Source: an uncultured Prevotellaceae bacterium | GTDB lineage: Bacteria > Bacteroidota > Bacteroidia > Bacteroidales > Muribaculaceae | Length of the DNA: 64,000 nt | Assembly: GCA_900318335.1 (NCBI GenBank) | Contig: ONKF01000001.1 | Coordinates: 191,083 to 255,082 of the forward strand | Reading direction: 5' to 3' | Part shown: in pieces, positions 63,479 to 64,000 of the stretch | Numbering within the stretch: the first letter of the stretch is position 1 | Layout: each line of letters begins with the position of its first letter | Notes under the pieces: generated by a model | The model's database searches: none | Seen by the model: only the letters and a program-made list of their open reading frames with translations | Told to the model about the DNA's origin: nothing | Position numbers and translations under genes: made by a program

Positions 63479-64000
63479 ATGAAAGAGAATATCTATTTGA
63501 GAAAAATCAGGAAACGAGAAGGAGACTGGGATACTAGCAAATACCCATTCTCTATACCAGTAATTAGAGACTTCACTGAGTTTAGATTTGAGAAGTCGGT
63601 GACCTACATTGTTGGAGGAAACGGATCGGGGAAGTCGACGTTACTCGAAGCGATTGCCGTCCTATTGCGTATTAATCCTGAAGGTGGCTCCCGTCATTTC
63701 AATTTTCATACTGAAGAGACCCATTCATCACTACATGACGCTCTGATAGCCTCGCAAGCCAGTCTGAGTTATAGCGATACCTATTTCTTTAGGGCTGAGA
63801 GTTACTACAATGTCATCACCGAAATCAATCGTCGTGGTTTAAACATGTACTATGACTATCTTAATTTCCACGAATTCTCTCATGGTGAAGGCTTTATGGC
63901 ACTGCTTGAACACAGATTGACCGGTAAAGGCATTTACATGTTTGACGAGCCCGAAGCAGCGCTGTCCTTCCAAAACCAATTGCAGTTCCTGTTATGGATC
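63479..64000 (+). CDS. AAA family ATPase, 5' part only
   Basis: The frame is open from the ATG at 63479 to the window edge (174 codons). MKENIYLRKIRKREGDWDTS leads to a first strand, Walker A VGGNGSGKSTLL at 45-56, YFFRAESYYNVI near 102, the signature-like HEFSHGEGFMALLEHRL near 130-146, and the Walker B block GIYMFDEPEAALSF near 151-164. This is an ABC-type ATPase of the kind common in defence loci; domain content beyond residue 174 lies outside the window. Confidence 0.85.
   Translation, partial: MKENIYLRKIRKREGDWDTSKYPFSIPVIRDFTEFRFEKSVTYIVGGNGSGKSTLLEAIAVLLRINPEGGSRHFNFHTEETHSSLHDALIASQASLSYSDTYFFRAESYYNVITEINRRGLNMYYDYLNFHEFSHGEGFMALLEHRLTGKGIYMFDEPEAALSFQNQLQFLLWI

Overview
The window reads as a Bacteroidales chromosome segment, of a Prevotella or Muribaculaceae-like gut type; I cannot fix the genus. 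The support is SusC/SusD outer-membrane pairs, an UpxY antiterminator, lipoproteins with lipoboxes, dockerin-like repeats at the ends of secreted proteins, and many promoters with the Bacteroidota TAnnTTTG -7 box, often with TTG about 20 bp upstream. From 1 to about 49.7 kb the DNA is fairly GC-rich with tight convergent and divergent gene layout. From about 50 kb to the end it is visibly more AT-rich and looks like accessory DNA.

1-27 kb: a truncated TonB receptor, rsmD and a DUF3822 gene (minus); a lipoprotein, ettA and another lipoprotein (plus); two ECF sigma factor operons, each with a membrane protein gene; a RAYT transposase inside about 110-bp imperfect inverted repeats; a GHL10-type glycoside hydrolase; a DUF4160/DUF2442 pair; panC-panD; ffh; a CapA-like protein; then on the minus strand a dockerin-tailed secreted protein, an M16 peptidase, trxB, a TlpA-like thioredoxin and a C10 peptidase.

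27-50 kb: a 1073-residue fused iron-sulfur flavoprotein behind a long structured leader; DsbD; a CyuA/serine dehydratase-like enzyme; a four-gene susC-susD-lipoprotein operon (minus); a GT2 glycosyltransferase; a radC gene interrupted by an amber codon; a transglutaminase-like protein; a flavodoxin; a NUDIX hydrolase; upxY-gmd-fcl for GDP-fucose; and a large secreted protein.

50-64 kb: an accessory and defence region. It holds a Fic protein with its own palindromic operator, a three-gene module (ParB-like protein, small membrane protein, DUF3987-like ATPase), an AAA_14/DUF4143 ATPase with three tandem 23-bp repeats at its promoter, a stand-alone AAA ATPase, a type II CBASS operon (CD-NTase, E2-E1 fusion, JAB protease) and the start of another AAA ATPase. 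In the CBASS operon the JAB protease carries a C-terminal PD-(D/E)XK-like (DUF6602-type) domain and there is no separate effector gene, so the effector appears fused to the deconjugase.

Two diverged copies of a roughly 270-bp element in opposite orientation (about 55198-55465 and 62966-63235) bracket the AAA/CBASS block. They share conserved hairpins with pairing-preserving changes and are the best candidate here for an undescribed non-coding RNA or repeat. A second unusual signal is a family of 7-bp tandem repeats (CTAAGGA, CTAAAAA and similar) placed directly before several start codons.
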